From Leucobacter triazinivorans (GTDB taxonomy: Bacteria > Actinomycetota > Actinomycetes > Actinomycetales > Microbacteriaceae): 64,000 bases of DNA. The first letter of the stretch is position 1, and each line of letters begins with the position of its first letter. Of the stretch, positions 35,666-44,926 are shown in pieces. The stretch is from the NCBI RefSeq assembly GCF_004208635.1, contig NZ_CP035806.1:124001-188000 (forward strand). The letters are read 5' to 3'. Below the pieces are notes generated by a model. The model saw nothing but the letters and a program-made list of their open reading frames with translations. It made no database searches and had not been told where the DNA came from. Made by a program: the position numbers and the translations under genes.

Positions 35666-37321
35666 TCACGCGGCCTTCCATCCCGGGAGTACCACGCAGT
35701 CCCATCTCGCCAGATCCTGCAGCACGCTGCGATCGTGGGTCGACACGATCACCGCGGCCGGGATCTCGTGCAGGGCCGCGGTGAGCTCGTCGATCAGGGG
35801 GATCGAGAGATGATTCGTGGGCTCGTCGAGGATGAGCACCTCGGGCTGCGCGAGCAGGGTGAGCGCGAGATCGAGGCGGCGCCGCTGCCCGATCGAGAGC
35901 TCCCGGACCGGCGCCCGACGCTCCTCGGCGTCGAGCAGGCCGAGCGCGGCGAGCGGGACGATCCGCGTCTCCGGCAGCTCGTTGCGAGCGACGAGGCGGT
36001 CGGCGTACCTCCGATACCGCTCCGCCGCCGACTCGGGCCCCGCTTCGGCGACGCGGGACTCCTGCGCGAGGGCGGCGATCCTCACCCCGGCGCGGCGCAT
36101 CACGCGACCCGATGCCGGCGCGAGCGCTCCCGAGAGGATGCCGAGCAGCGTCGACTTTCCCGCACCGTTCGGCCCCTGCACGAGCAGGCGGTCACCAGCG
36201 CTCAGGGCGCAGCTGATCGGCGTGGGCAGTCGCGGCTCGAGCGAGACCCGCTCGGCGGCCAGCAGTCTGCCCGGCGTCTCGACCCGGTAGTCGGGCGCGG
36301 CGAACCGCAGCGGGGGCTCCGGTGCGGCGACGGCGTGCGCCTCGAGTTCGCTCTGGCGCCGTCTCACGCTCTGGACGAGGCCCGGCGCGCGCGTCGCCCT
36401 CTGGTGCTTTCCCGTGCCCTTCGGCGGCTTCCACCCGGAGACGAGGCGCTGCTGCGCGACATCGAGCTGGTGGCGCAATCGGTCTGCGGTGTCGCTCTGC
36501 TCCGCGGACGCCTGCTCCCAGCGCGCGCGATCCGCGCGTTTGCCCGCAAGCCATCCCGCGTACCCGCCGCCGTAGACGCGCGGGGCGCCGTCGGCGGTGG
36601 GGTCGAGATCGACGAAGGTCTCGGCCGTCTCCTGGAGCAGCCGGCGGTCGTGGCTCACCAGGGCGACGCCGCCTGAACGAGTGCGGAGCGCGGCCGCGAG
36701 GGCGTCGAGCGCCGCGGCATCGAGATGGTTCGTGGGTTCGTCGAGCAGCAGGAGCTGCGCATCGCCTCCGAGCAGGCAGGCGAGGCGCACGCGGTAGCGC
36801 TGGCCGACCGAGAGTTCGCGCAGTGCGCGCGCCCGGTCGGTCTCCGCGCCGAGCGCTTCGAGGGCCACGGTGACCCTACGATCCGCGTCCCAGGCGTCGA
36901 GGCGCGTGGCGGTGTCGAGGGCGGCCGCATAGGCGTCCTCGCTCCGCGCACGCTCCGCGGCGCTCCCGCCGACGGTCATCGCCGCGGCTGCGGTGTCGAG
37001 CGCTGCCAGTGCGTCGAGGGAGTCCCGGATCGCGAACTCCACGGCGTCCCCGACGGTGCGGTCGCCCGCGGCGGGCATCTCCTGCTCGGCTGTGCCGATG
37101 CGGCCGTGCCTGAGCAGCGTCCCGGCCGATGCCGGCCGCAACCCGGCCAGTGCCGAGAGCAGCGTCGACTTCCCTCGGCCGTTCTCGCCGACGATGGCGA
37201 TCCGCGATCCCTCGTGAATGGTGAGGTTCAGGCCGCTGATGACGGGGATCCCGCCGCGCTCGACGCACAGGTCTCGAGCGGTGATCTGGGCGCGCGAGTG
37301 CGCGGATGACGTTGCGTGCAT
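35666..37321 (-). CDS. ABC-F family ribosome-protection-type ATPase
   Basis: A soluble protein with two ABC domains and no membrane part. ATG 37321 gives 551 aa. The first domain has Walker A GENGRGKSTLLSALAG and signature ELSVGQRYRV; the second has Walker A GPNGAGKSTLLGILSG and ELSIGQRRRL; both Walker B motifs read DEPTNHL. The inter-domain linker is about 80 residues (VSGWKPPKGTGKHQRA), the part that in resistance ABC-F proteins reaches the peptidyl-transferase centre. Size and order resemble the Streptomyces macrolide/lincosamide resistance ABC-F group. The upstream leader peptide supports an antibiotic-induced role; neither the drug nor resistance can be read here. Confidence 0.85.
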   Translation of the reverse strand: MHATSSAHSRAQITARDLCVERGGIPVISGLNLTIHEGSRIAIVGENGRGKSTLLSALAGLRPASAGTLLRHGRIGTAEQEMPAAGDRTVGDAVEFAIRDSLDALAALDTAAAAMTVGGSAAERARSEDAYAAALDTATRLDAWDADRRVTVALEALGAETDRARALRELSVGQRYRVRLACLLGGDAQLLLLDEPTNHLDAAALDALAAALRTRSGGVALVSHDRRLLQETAETFVDLDPTADGAPRVYGGGYAGWLAGKRADRARWEQASAEQSDTADRLRHQLDVAQQRLVSGWKPPKGTGKHQRATRAPGLVQSVRRRQSELEAHAVAAPEPPLRFAAPDYRVETPGRLLAAERVSLEPRLPTPISCALSAGDRLLVQGPNGAGKSTLLGILSGALAPASGRVMRRAGVRIAALAQESRVAEAGPESAAERYRRYADRLVARNELPETRIVPLAALGLLDAEERRAPVRELSIGQRRRLDLALTLLAQPEVLILDEPTNHLSIPLIDELTAALHEIPAAVIVSTHDRSVLQDLARWDCVVLPGWKAA

Positions 37322-37408
37322 GGTTGTACTCTCTACATCTGGCACCGGGTGCGGCTGAGCGCGCACGGCAGCGGTGCGTGGAACGGATCGTGCGGGGACG
37401 ATCGGTTC
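37322..37408 (-). promoter_or_regulatory. Attenuator-like leader of the ABC-F gene
   Basis: RNA between the leader-peptide stop and the ABC-F start. A CAGAUG (37341-37336), directly 5' of the AGAGAG ribosome-binding site (37334-37329), is the exact complement of CAUCUG inside the leader-peptide gene (37415-37410); after one mismatch four more pairs reach into AGAGAG. A competing 6-bp hairpin (37386-37403) lies between. The arrangement suits translational attenuation by a stalled ribosome. Confidence 0.5.
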
Positions 37409-37432
37409 TCAGATGAAGAAGTACATGCGCAT
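37409..37432 (-). CDS. Leader peptide MRMYFFI upstream of the ABC-F gene
   Basis: A tiny frame of seven codons and a TGA. ATG 37432 lies seven bases after a TAGGCT -10, with a TTGTCC -35 at 17-base spacing, so the transcript should begin at this ATG. It is the first translatable frame on the ABC-F mRNA. The aromatic run YFF is the kind of sequence on which drug-bound ribosomes could stall, but which drug is unknown. Such short frames upstream of erm and ABC-F genes are a known mode of induction. Confidence 0.5.
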   Translation of the reverse strand: MRMYFFI

Positions 37433-37439
37433 GCAGAGA

Positions 37440-37468
37440 AGCCTAGCGCGAACCGCTGCATCGGACAA
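37440..37468 (-). promoter_or_regulatory. Promoter of the ABC-F leader
   Basis: Minus-strand TTGTCC (37468-37463), a 17-base spacer, and TAGGCT (37445-37440). Confidence 0.55.
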
Positions 37469-37472
37469 TGCG

Positions 37473-37512
37473 CGAGGGGAGGCCCGGTCCGCTCGGACCG
37501 GGCCTCCCCTCG
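37473..37512 (-). terminator. 19-bp palindrome, second terminator after proX
   Basis: Arms 37473-37491 and 37494-37512 are perfectly complementary (core AGGGGAGGCCCGGTCC). It lies just upstream of the ABC-F promoter and would insulate it from proVWX transcription. Confidence 0.75.
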
Positions 37513-37514
37513 GT

Positions 37515-37546
37515 AGCGCTGTCGCGGTGCGAGCCGCGACAGCGCT
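37515..37546 (-). terminator. 13-bp hairpin, first terminator after proX
   Basis: Arms AGCGCTGTCGCGG and its complement around TGCGAG, 11 bases beyond the proX stop. Together with the following palindrome it forms a tandem terminator; neither has a T-run. Confidence 0.75.
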
Positions 37547-37557
37547 CGGCGATGCGC

Positions 37558-38460
37558 CTACTCGGTGACGATCGTGGAGAACGCGTCTGAGTGATCCGCG
37601 AGCCAGGCCTCGACGGCGCCCTCGGAGTCGTCCACGTACTCGTCGCTCGTGATGAGCGACTCGAGCGCGCCGTAGGCGTCGTCGCTCAGCTGGATGCCCT
37701 CGAGGAGCTCGGCGATCTCCGGGTGCTCCTCACCGAACCCGGCCGGGCTGATGATGTGCAGGCCCTCGGGATCGCCCATCGCGCCCTTCGGATCCTCGAG
37801 ATCCTTGAGATCGTACGAGCTGTAGGCCCAGAAGGGGCGCCACAGGGTCACGACGACCTCTTCCTGGTTGTCGATCGCGTCGCCCAGCACCGTGAGCATC
37901 GCGGCGGTCGACGAGGTCGCGAGCGTCCAGTCGTCGAGGCCGTAGGCGGGCATCATGGAGGTCTCGGTGACCTCGGTGAGGCCGGCGCCCGGCTCGATGC
38001 CGATGATCTCGTTGCCGAACATGTCGGCGTTGCCCGCCAGATCCTCCATCGAGTCGATCGACGAGTACGAGGGCACGGCGATCGTCAGCACGGCGTTGTC
38101 GTACCAGACGCTGTGCGACTCGAGGTCGTCTCCGAACTCCTCCCAGTAGCTGGCCTGGGTGACCTCGGGCCAGGCCGAGGCCCAGATGTCGATGTCGCCG
38201 TTCGCGAGCCCGGCGTACATCGGGCCGTTGTCGGTCAGCGGCTGGATCTCGACGTCGTAGTCCAGCTTCTCGAGCTGGTTGGCGACGAGGTAGGTCATGC
38301 TCTGGCCGTCGGTCCAGCCGTCGATGTAGCCGAGCGTGATGGTGTCCTTGGCCTCTCCGCCGCTCTCTCCGCCGTCGCCGGCCCCATCGGAGGAGCACGC
38401 CGTGAGGGCGAGCCCGGAGGCGGCTACGAGCGCGAGGAATCCCGTCATCTTCTTCTTCAT
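37558..38460 (-). CDS. proX: Glycine betaine/proline ABC transporter, substrate-binding lipoprotein
   Basis: Captures compatible solutes outside the cell for the ProVW importer. A 300-aa lipoprotein: the signal peptide ends in the lipobox LTAC (about 19-22), followed by a Gly/Ser/Asp linker. The OpuAC-type fold starts at ITLGYIDGWTDGQSM, and Trp and Tyr residues likely to form the aromatic cage are frequent (DIWASAWPEVTQASYW; TLWRPFWAYSSYDL). It is last in the proV-proW-proX operon and is followed by two terminator hairpins. Confidence 0.93.
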   Translation of the reverse strand: MKKKMTGFLALVAASGLALTACSSDGAGDGGESGGEAKDTITLGYIDGWTDGQSMTYLVANQLEKLDYDVEIQPLTDNGPMYAGLANGDIDIWASAWPEVTQASYWEEFGDDLESHSVWYDNAVLTIAVPSYSSIDSMEDLAGNADMFGNEIIGIEPGAGLTEVTETSMMPAYGLDDWTLATSSTAAMLTVLGDAIDNQEEVVVTLWRPFWAYSSYDLKDLEDPKGAMGDPEGLHIISPAGFGEEHPEIAELLEGIQLSDDAYGALESLITSDEYVDDSEGAVEAWLADHSDAFSTIVTE

Positions 38461-38511
38461 CTTGCGTCCTTTCGTCGTTGGTACTGGTGGATCTGGTGCG
38501 CGGGCCCGGTC

Positions 38512-39411
38512 TCAGGCCGCCGCAGCGGCGACCGAGCGCTCGACCCGCCGCTTCTTCGCGATCGCCGAGAGCGAGTGCTGGAAGTCATTGGGGTTGCCGA
38601 GGGCCGCGGTGACGCGGTCGAGGTAGACGGCGATGATCACGACGCTCAGGCCGGCTTCGATTCCGAGCGCGAGGCGCTGCGTCGAGACCGCCGAGACGAC
38701 GTCCATGCCGAGACCGCGCGCACCGACGAATCCGGCGAGGACGGCCATCGACAGCGAGAGCATGATCACCTGGTTGATGCCGGCCATGATCGTCGGCATC
38801 GCGAGGGGGAGCTGGATTCCGCGAAGGATCTTGCCCGGCGTGGCCCCGAAGGCCTGGCCGGCTTCCACCGTCTCAGAGTCGACGCCGCGAATTCCGAGCT
38901 CGGTGAATCGCACGCCGGGCGGGAGCGCGAAGATCACGGTCGCGAAGATGCCCGGCACGAAGCCGATGCTGAACAGCAGCACGGCGGGAATGAGGTAGAC
39001 GAACGCCGGCATCGTCTGCATGAAGTCGAGCACCGGCTTGATGATCGCGCTGAACCGGTCGTTCTTCGCCGCCAGGATGCCGAACGGCACCGCGATGGCC
39101 ACGGCGATGATCGTCGCGATCAGCACGAGGCCGAGGGTCTGCATGGCGCTCTCCCAGAACCCCATGGAGACGATCAGCAGGAACGAGAGCACGGTGCCCG
39201 CGGCGAACTGCCACGAGCGGATCGCCCAGCCGATGAGCGCGAAGAGCGCGATCAGCACGAAAAAGGGCACCGCGAGCAGGCCGTCGACGAGACCGTCGGT
39301 GACCGTGCGGATCACGATCGTGATGATGTCGATGAGCCACTCGAAGCTGTCCCTGAACCAGTCGAATGCGATCTCGCCCCAGTCGCCTACGGGGATGCGG
39401 AAGTTGTCCAT
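38512..39411 (-). CDS. proW: Glycine betaine/proline ABC transporter permease
   Basis: Membrane channel of the osmoprotectant importer. A 299-aa protein with an N-terminal amphipathic stretch (DNFRIPVGDWGEIAFDWF), then six to seven membrane helices. The binding-protein-dependent permease signature is near the end of the loop: EAGQAFGATPGKILRGIQLPLAMPTI. Its ATG shares a base with the proV TGA stop (TGATG), so translation is coupled. Confidence 0.94.
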   Translation of the reverse strand: MDNFRIPVGDWGEIAFDWFRDSFEWLIDIITIVIRTVTDGLVDGLLAVPFFVLIALFALIGWAIRSWQFAAGTVLSFLLIVSMGFWESAMQTLGLVLIATIIAVAIAVPFGILAAKNDRFSAIIKPVLDFMQTMPAFVYLIPAVLLFSIGFVPGIFATVIFALPPGVRFTELGIRGVDSETVEAGQAFGATPGKILRGIQLPLAMPTIMAGINQVIMLSLSMAVLAGFVGARGLGMDVVSAVSTQRLALGIEAGLSVVIIAVYLDRVTAALGNPNDFQHSLSAIAKKRRVERSVAAAAA

Positions 39412-40760
39412 CAGCGTGTCTCCTCGTGCAGGTCGAATCCGGGTGCGCCCTCGTGATCGTCGCCGTCCTCGGCGAGCATGCGGGTGATCGTGGCGGCGGG
39501 CACATCGGGGGTGGGCTCGATCACCGGGATCTCGGTGGTGGTCGCCGGCAGGTCCGCCAGCGCCGCGAGCAGCGTGACGCGGGGCACCACCCCGATGAGG
39601 CGATCCTGCTCATCGATGACCGCGACGGGCAGCGGGCTCTCGACGGCCAGCTCGAAGAGGTCGGCGATGAGCTGATCACGGGTCACCACCGACGGGGTCG
39701 GGCGCAAGCGCTCGGTCAGGTCGGCGCTGCCCTCTCGCACCTGCCGCAGCACGTCGCGATCGCGCACCACGCCGAGGAGCTTGCGCGACGAATCCGTGAC
39801 GAAGCAGGCGGACGTCTGCAGGTCGCGCATCGTCTTCAGCGCGGTGCGCGGACCGGCCGAGGCGAACACGACCGCGTGGGGCGGCTCCATCACATCGCCC
39901 GCGGTGAGCACCCGCGCGCGGTCGACATCCTGCACGAACTGCGCGACGTAGTCGTTCGCGGGATCGGTCAGGATGTCGTTCGGGGAGCCGACCTGTACGA
40001 TGCGGCCGTCGCGCATCACGGCGATGCGATCCCCGAGGAACATGGCCTCGTTGAGATCGTGGGTGATGAACACGATGGTCTTGCCCAGTTCCTGCTGCAG
40101 TTCGACGAGCTGCTCCTGCATCTCGCGCCGGATGAGCGGGTCGAGCGCCGAGAACGCCTCGTCCATGAGCAGGATGTCGGTGTCGGCCGCCAGGGCCCGT
40201 GCGATGCCGACGCGCTGCTGCATGCCGCCGGAGAGCTCTCCGGGGAAGCTGCGCTCCCAGCCGGAGAGGCCGACGCGCTCGAGCCAGCCGCGCGCACGCT
40301 CCTGACGCTCGGCCGTGGCGACACCCTGCAGTTCGAGGCCGTAGGCGACGTTGTCGAGCACGGTGCGGTGGGGAAGCAGGGCGAAGTGCTGGAACACCAT
40401 GGACATGTGGTCGCGGCGCAGCTCGCGCAGCTCGGCGGCGCCGCGGCCGACCACCTCGCTGCCGTTCACCCGGATCGACCCCTCGGTGGTCGGATTGAGG
40501 CCGTTGAGCATGCGGATCAGCGTCGACTTGCCGGAGCCGCTGAGCCCCATCACGACGAAGATCTCGCCAGGGTGCACCTCGAAACTCGCGTCGATCACGG
40601 CCGCGGTGCCCTGGGGGCGCAGTTCGTCTCGAGACGCGCCCTGCTGCAGCCGCTTCACGACCTCCTTCGGCCGACGGCCGAAGACCTTGTAGGCGCCCTC
40701 GACCGCGATCGCCGGCGCACCGACGCTTTCGCGATCGGGCTGTTCAGTTGTTCTCGTCAC
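39411..40760 (-). CDS. proV: Glycine betaine/proline ABC transporter ATP-binding protein
   Basis: ATPase that drives the ProWX importer. GTG 40760 is preceded by AGAGGAAG seven bases away; a 70-residue upstream extension of the frame looks non-coding. The 449-aa protein has a Walker A ([18 protein letters not shown]), signature LSGGMQQRVGIARAL, Walker B ILLMDEAFSALDP, and the switch His in FITHDLNEA. Two C-terminal CBS-like modules (about 280-410) are the part that senses ionic strength in OpuA-type systems. The N terminus has the ProV-specific helix after VFGRRPKEVVKRLQQG. Confidence 0.95.
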   Translation of the reverse strand: MTRTTEQPDRESVGAPAIAVEGAYKVFGRRPKEVVKRLQQGASRDELRPQGTAAVIDASFEVHPGEIFVVMGLSGSGKSTLIRMLNGLNPTTEGSIRVNGSEVVGRGAAELRELRRDHMSMVFQHFALLPHRTVLDNVAYGLELQGVATAERQERARGWLERVGLSGWERSFPGELSGGMQQRVGIARALAADTDILLMDEAFSALDPLIRREMQEQLVELQQELGKTIVFITHDLNEAMFLGDRIAVMRDGRIVQVGSPNDILTDPANDYVAQFVQDVDRARVLTAGDVMEPPHAVVFASAGPRTALKTMRDLQTSACFVTDSSRKLLGVVRDRDVLRQVREGSADLTERLRPTPSVVTRDQLIADLFELAVESPLPVAVIDEQDRLIGVVPRVTLLAALADLPATTTEIPVIEPTPDVPAATITRMLAEDGDDHEGAPGFDLHEETR

Positions 40761-40990
40761 TTCTTCACTTCCTCTGGAGCGGAGTCGCAGGTCGGCGACG
40801 CGGATATGACGCGGACCTGGGCACACTGACTGGGGGCATGCCTCGGAACCGGCCTCCCAACAGGCCGGATATCGTATGGCGGAATGCGTACCGGCCACCT
40901 GCCGTCGTGCCGACCGTTCGGTTCGCCGTAGCTCAGCGAGATTGGTTCCGAGGGGCACGACGAGCGGCACGGGTGCTCACTCGACGCTGA
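40761..40990 (-). promoter_or_regulatory. Long structured leader of proVWX
   Basis: About 228 bases from the inferred start to the proV GTG, with no gene. Two clear helices are present: GTCGTGCC (40904-40911) pairs with GGCACGAC (40954-40961) around 42 bases, and CCGGCCT (40849-40855) pairs with AGGCCGG (40862-40868). I do not recognise a known riboswitch class. Confidence 0.35.
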
Positions 40991-40994
40991 TCCG

Positions 40995-41024
40995 ACGCTA
41001 ACAACGTCGCTGCGCGAGATGCAA
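40995..41024 (-). promoter_or_regulatory. Promoter of proVWX
   Basis: Minus-strand TTGCAT (41024-41019), an 18-base spacer and TAGCGT (41000-40995). Confidence 0.45.
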
Positions 41025-41171
41025 GGCGAGGCGTCCGCCCGCACGGGGGCTGAAGGCGACGAATACAGCTGTGACCGGGGTTTCCTCCCGCAGTCCATCG
41101 TTATCGGGACGTTACACAGTGCGGTGCGCGCGAGGCTCCGCAGAAGGCCGACGGGCTCGGCGCGAATGCGG

Positions 41172-41177
41172 TAAACT
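41172..41177 (+). promoter_or_regulatory. -10 box of the ileS T-box transcript
   Basis: TAAACT; the inferred start is near 41184. No convincing -35 was seen. The stretch 41025-41171 between the divergent promoters shows nothing else. Confidence 0.5.
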
Positions 41178-41183
41178 CGAGAC

Positions 41184-41482
41184 AACGACTGCGAGCCGGC
41201 CATCACCGGGGAGTCTTCGGAAGAACAGCGGCACCGCTCACCGCGAGCTGGGGTGCCGCCCACTAGAACCGAACGGGAATGGCCCGTCACAGCCGAACAA
41301 AGTGGCCGCGCGCCGCGCCGAGTGGCGCGGGACACGGCAAGCGGGGTGGTACCGCGGGATGGAGAGCATGGATCTCCGATCTCGTCCCGGCATGAGAACG
41401 ATCCGGGCGGCGACCGCGAATGTCGGCGGTCGTCGGCAACATGGATCGCAGCACGTCAGCAGCCGGAATCGAGAAGGACCCC
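41184..41482 (+). promoter_or_regulatory. T-box riboswitch of ileS
   Basis: The leader binds uncharged tRNA-Ile. Stem I shows CCGGCC-ATC-ACCGGGGAG, where ATC (41202-41204) is the isoleucine specifier codon. The T-box sequence GGGTGGTACCGCGG lies at 41344-41357; its TGGT (41347-41350) can pair with the ACCA end of tRNA-Ile. The following TCTCGTCCCGGCATGAGA hairpin is also typical. No terminator with a T-run follows, so control is probably at translation, as in other actinobacterial ileS leaders. A hairpin CGACCGC/GCGGTCG (41411-41432) precedes the ribosome-binding site. Confidence 0.88.
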
Positions 41483-44400
41483 ATGCCGTACCCCCAGCAG
41501 CACACTCCAGGCATTCCGTCATCCGCCGCGGAGCAGCCGCAGCCCGCCGGTGTCAGCCCGTCGCCGAAGCTCCCCGAGATCGAACAGCGCGTGCTCGCCT
41601 TCTGGCGAGACGACGACACCTTCCGCGAGTCGATCCGCAATCGCGAGGGCGCCGAGGAATGGGTCTTCAACGACGGCCCGCCGTTCGCCAACGGCCTGCC
41701 GCACTACGGGCATCTGCTGACGGGCTACGCGAAAGACGTGTTCCCGCGTTTCCAGACGATGCGGGGGCGCAGGGTCGAGCGCCGCTTCGGCTGGGACACG
41801 CACGGTCTTCCGGCCGAGCTCGAGGCGATGAAGCAGCTCGGCATCACGGAGAAGTCCGAGATCGAAGAGATGGGCGTCGCCGCCTTCAACGAGAAGGCGC
41901 GCGCCTCGGTGCTGCAGTACACCCGCGAGTGGGAGGACTACGTCACCCGGCAGGCGCGCTGGGTCGACTTCGAGAATGACTACAAGACGCTCAACCTCGG
42001 GTACATGGAGAGCGTCATCTGGGCCTTCAAACGGCTCTACGACACGGGCCTCGCCTACGAGGGCTCCCGTATCCTGCCGTACTGCTGGCGCGACGAGACC
42101 CCGCTCTCCAACCACGAGCTGCGCATGGACGACGACGTCTACCAGATGCGGCAGGATCCGTCTGTCACGGTCGCCTTCCCGCTCACGGGAGCCCGTGCGG
42201 AGGAGCTCGGGCTCACCGGCGTGCGCGCGCTCGCCTGGACCACGACGCCCTGGACACTGCCGACCAACCTCGCCCTCGCCGTGGGGCCGGGGATCGCGTA
42301 CGCGGTCGTCCCCGCCGGTCCGGCCGGTGCCGCGGACGGGGCCGCCGCGGGGGAGCACCACTACCTGCTCGCGGCGGATCTGGTCGCGAACCACGACAAG
42401 GAGCTCGGCTACGAGTCCGCCGAGGCCGCTCGCGAGGCGGTCGAGCGCACCGTGCTCGGCGCCGAGCTTTCGGGCGTGCACTACGAGCGACTCTTCGACT
42501 ACTACGCAGATGCCGAGGCCTGGGGCACGGAGAACGCCTGGCAGATCCTCGTCGACGACTACGTCTCGACCGCCGACGGCACGGGAATCGTGCACCAGGC
42601 CCCGGCCTACGGCGAGGACGACATGCGCATCTGCGCCGCGGCCGGGATCCCGGTGATCGTGAGCGTCGACGACAGCGGCCGCTTCCTGAAATCGGTCCCC
42701 GACGTCGCGGGCGAGCTCTGGGCCGATGCGAATCGGCCCCTCATCCGGCTGCTGAAGCAGCGCGGGCGGCTGCTGCGCGAGGCGAGCTACGAGCACTCGT
42801 ACCCGCACTGCTGGCGCTGCCGCAATCCGCTCATCTACAAGGCGGTCTCGAGCTGGTTCGTGCGCGTCACCGAGATCAAGGACCGCATGCTCGAGGTCAA
42901 CGAGCAGATCACGTGGGTGCCCGAGAATGTCAAGCACGGACAGTTCGGCAAGTGGCTCGAGGGCGCGCGGGACTGGTCGATCAGCCGCAATCGCTACTGG
43001 GGGTCTCCCATCCCCGTGTGGAAGAGCGACGACCCCGATCACCCGCGCGTCGACGTCTACGGCTCCGTCGCCGAGCTCGAGGCCGACTTCGGCGAGCTGC
43101 CGCGCAACGAGGCCGGCGAGATCGACCTGCACCGGCCGTACATCGACGCGCTGACGCGGCCGAACCCGGACGACCCGAGCGGGCGCTCCACGATGCGCCG
43201 CATCGAGGACGTGCTGGACGTCTGGTTCGACTCGGGGTCGATGCCCTTCGCGCAGGTGCACTACCCGTTCGAGAACCAGGACTGGTTCGACACGCACCAG
43301 CCCGCCGACTTCATCGTCGAGTACATCGGGCAGACCCGCGGCTGGTTCTACGTGCAGCACGTGCTCGCGACCGCGCTCTTCGACCGTCCGGCGTTCACCA
43401 ATGTGATCAGCCATGGCATCGTGCTCGGCAGCGACGGCAACAAGATGTCGAAGTCGCTGCGCAACTATCCCGACGTCAACGAGGTCTTCGATCGCGACGG
43501 CTCGGACGCGATGCGGTGGTTCCTCATGGCCTCGCCCGTCGTGCGCGGCGGCAACCTCATCGTCACGGAGGAGGGCATCCGCGAGGGCGTGCGGCAGTTC
43601 ATCCTGCCGCTGTGGAACAGCTGGTACTTCTTCAGCCTCTACGCCAACGCCGACGGACTCGACGCCGTACGGCGCACCGACTCGACGGACCCGCTCGACC
43701 GGTACATCCTGGCCAAGACCGGGCAGCTGATCCGCGACGTCGAGGCGCACCTGGAGGGGCTCGACACCACCTCTGCCGCGGAGGCGCTGCGCGCCTACGC
43801 TGAGGTGCTCACCAACTGGTACGTGCGGCGCTCGCGCGATCGCTTCTGGGAGGGCGTCGCGGGGGGCAACGGCAAGCCCTCGGCTGAGAAGGCGCAGAAC
43901 CGGCAGGCCTTCGACACGCTGTACACCGTGCTCGAGACCGTGGCCCGCGTCGCGGCGCCACTGGCCCCGCTCGTCACGGAGGAGCTGTGGCGCGGCCTCG
44001 GCTACACGGAGGGGTGCAGCGGCGGCCGCTCGGTACATCTCGAAGACTGGCCGCACGCTGCGGAGTTCCCCGAGGATCCCGAGCTCGTCGCCGCGATGGA
44101 CGAGGTGCGTCAGATCACCTCCCAGGCGCTCGCGCTGCGCAAGGCCCGCCGCCTGCGCGTGCGGCTCCCGCTCGCAGAGCTCACCGTCGTCACCTCGCGC
44201 CCGCAGGCGCTCGAGCCCTTCGCCGACATCCTGCGCGAGGAGCTGAACGTCAAGTCGGTGCGCCTCGTGCAGCAGACCGAGACCAGCGCGGACGAGCACG
44301 GCATCGTGCAGACGCTCGCGGTGAACGCCCGCGCTGCCGGTCCGCGGCTCGGCAAGCAGGTGCAGCAGGCCATCAGAGCGGCGAAGTCCGGCGACTGGAG

Positions 44401-44926
44401 TGAGGAGGACGGCGTCGTCTATGTCGGTCTTTCCGCCGCGGGCGCTGCCGGCGGCATCGCGCTCGAGCCGCAGGAGTACGAGCTCACGCTGAAGGTCGGC
44501 GATGGAACTGATGAGGGCCCCGCGCTCGCGCTCATCCCGGGCGGCGGCTTCGTGCTGCTCGTGACGGAGACGACACCCGAGCTCGAGGCGGAGGGCATCG
44601 CGCGCGACGCGATCCGCGCGGTGCAGGAGGCGCGCAAGAATGCGGGCCTCGATGTGAGCGACCGGATCGTGCTCGCGCTGAACGCCGCGCCGGAGCACGC
44701 ACAAGCGCTCGAGACGCACCGCGAGCTCATCGCCGCGGAGACACTCGCGGTCGGCTTCGCGGCGCAGGCGCTGCCGGCCGACGAGTTCGCCGGCATGCTG
44801 CAGCAGCTGCCCGAGACGGGTCCCGGTGTCTTCATGTCGAGCGCACAGGCACTCGGATCCGCCAAGGACCCGATGGTCGTCACGATCGATGCCACCGATC
44901 ACTGGAACACGGAGGCCGACAAGTGA
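41483..44926 (+). CDS. ileS: Isoleucine--tRNA ligase, type 2
   Basis: Charges tRNA-Ile. ATG 41483 has GAGAAGGA six bases upstream; an in-frame ATG at 41441 lacks one. The 1147-aa protein has HYGH at 74-77 inside [16 protein letters not shown], the form of the eukaryote-like type-2 enzyme, which is naturally less mupirocin-sensitive. The editing domain covers about 190-410, and KMSKSLRN is near 654. A long anticodon and C-terminal region follows. Its stop overlaps the folC GTG by four bases. Expression is governed by the T-box leader. Confidence 0.96.
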   Translation: MPYPQQHTPGIPSSAAEQPQPAGVSPSPKLPEIEQRVLAFWRDDDTFRESIRNREGAEEWVFNDGPPFANGLPHYGHLLTGYAKDVFPRFQTMRGRRVERRFGWDTHGLPAELEAMKQLGITEKSEIEEMGVAAFNEKARASVLQYTREWEDYVTRQARWVDFENDYKTLNLGYMESVIWAFKRLYDTGLAYEGSRILPYCWRDETPLSNHELRMDDDVYQMRQDPSVTVAFPLTGARAEELGLTGVRALAWTTTPWTLPTNLALAVGPGIAYAVVPAGPAGAADGAAAGEHHYLLAADLVANHDKELGYESAEAAREAVERTVLGAELSGVHYERLFDYYADAEAWGTENAWQILVDDYVSTADGTGIVHQAPAYGEDDMRICAAAGIPVIVSVDDSGRFLKSVPDVAGELWADANRPLIRLLKQRGRLLREASYEHSYPHCWRCRNPLIYKAVSSWFVRVTEIKDRMLEVNEQITWVPENVKHGQFGKWLEGARDWSISRNRYWGSPIPVWKSDDPDHPRVDVYGSVAELEADFGELPRNEAGEIDLHRPYIDALTRPNPDDPSGRSTMRRIEDVLDVWFDSGSMPFAQVHYPFENQDWFDTHQPADFIVEYIGQTRGWFYVQHVLATALFDRPAFTNVISHGIVLGSDGNKMSKSLRNYPDVNEVFDRDGSDAMRWFLMASPVVRGGNLIVTEEGIREGVRQFILPLWNSWYFFSLYANADGLDAVRRTDSTDPLDRYILAKTGQLIRDVEAHLEGLDTTSAAEALRAYAEVLTNWYVRRSRDRFWEGVAGGNGKPSAEKAQNRQAFDTLYTVLETVARVAAPLAPLVTEELWRGLGYTEGCSGGRSVHLEDWPHAAEFPEDPELVAAMDEVRQITSQALALRKARRLRVRLPLAELTVVTSRPQALEPFADILREELNVKSVRLVQQTETSADEHGIVQTLAVNARAAGPRLGKQVQQAIRAAKSGDWSEEDGVVYVGLSAAGAAGGIALEPQEYELTLKVGDGTDEGPALALIPGGGFVLLVTETTPELEAEGIARDAIRAVQEARKNAGLDVSDRIVLALNAAPEHAQALETHRELIAAETLAVGFAAQALPADEFAGMLQQLPETGPGVFMSSAQALGSAKDPMVVTIDATDHWNTEADK

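Noticed and set aside
37374..37568. 64-codon plus frame over the ABC-F leader
   Set aside because: It is antisense to the leader region and crosses two terminator palindromes; its protein has no recognisable features.
40747..40970. 70-residue N-terminal extension of proV
   Set aside because: The extra part lacks ProV likeness and covers the untranslated leader; GTG 40760 has AGAGGAAG at proper spacing.
41519..44902. 1127-codon open frame on the minus strand opposite ileS
   Set aside because: It is the mirror of a high-GC coding strand: the true protein on the plus strand has all IleRS motifs, and the minus frame has none.
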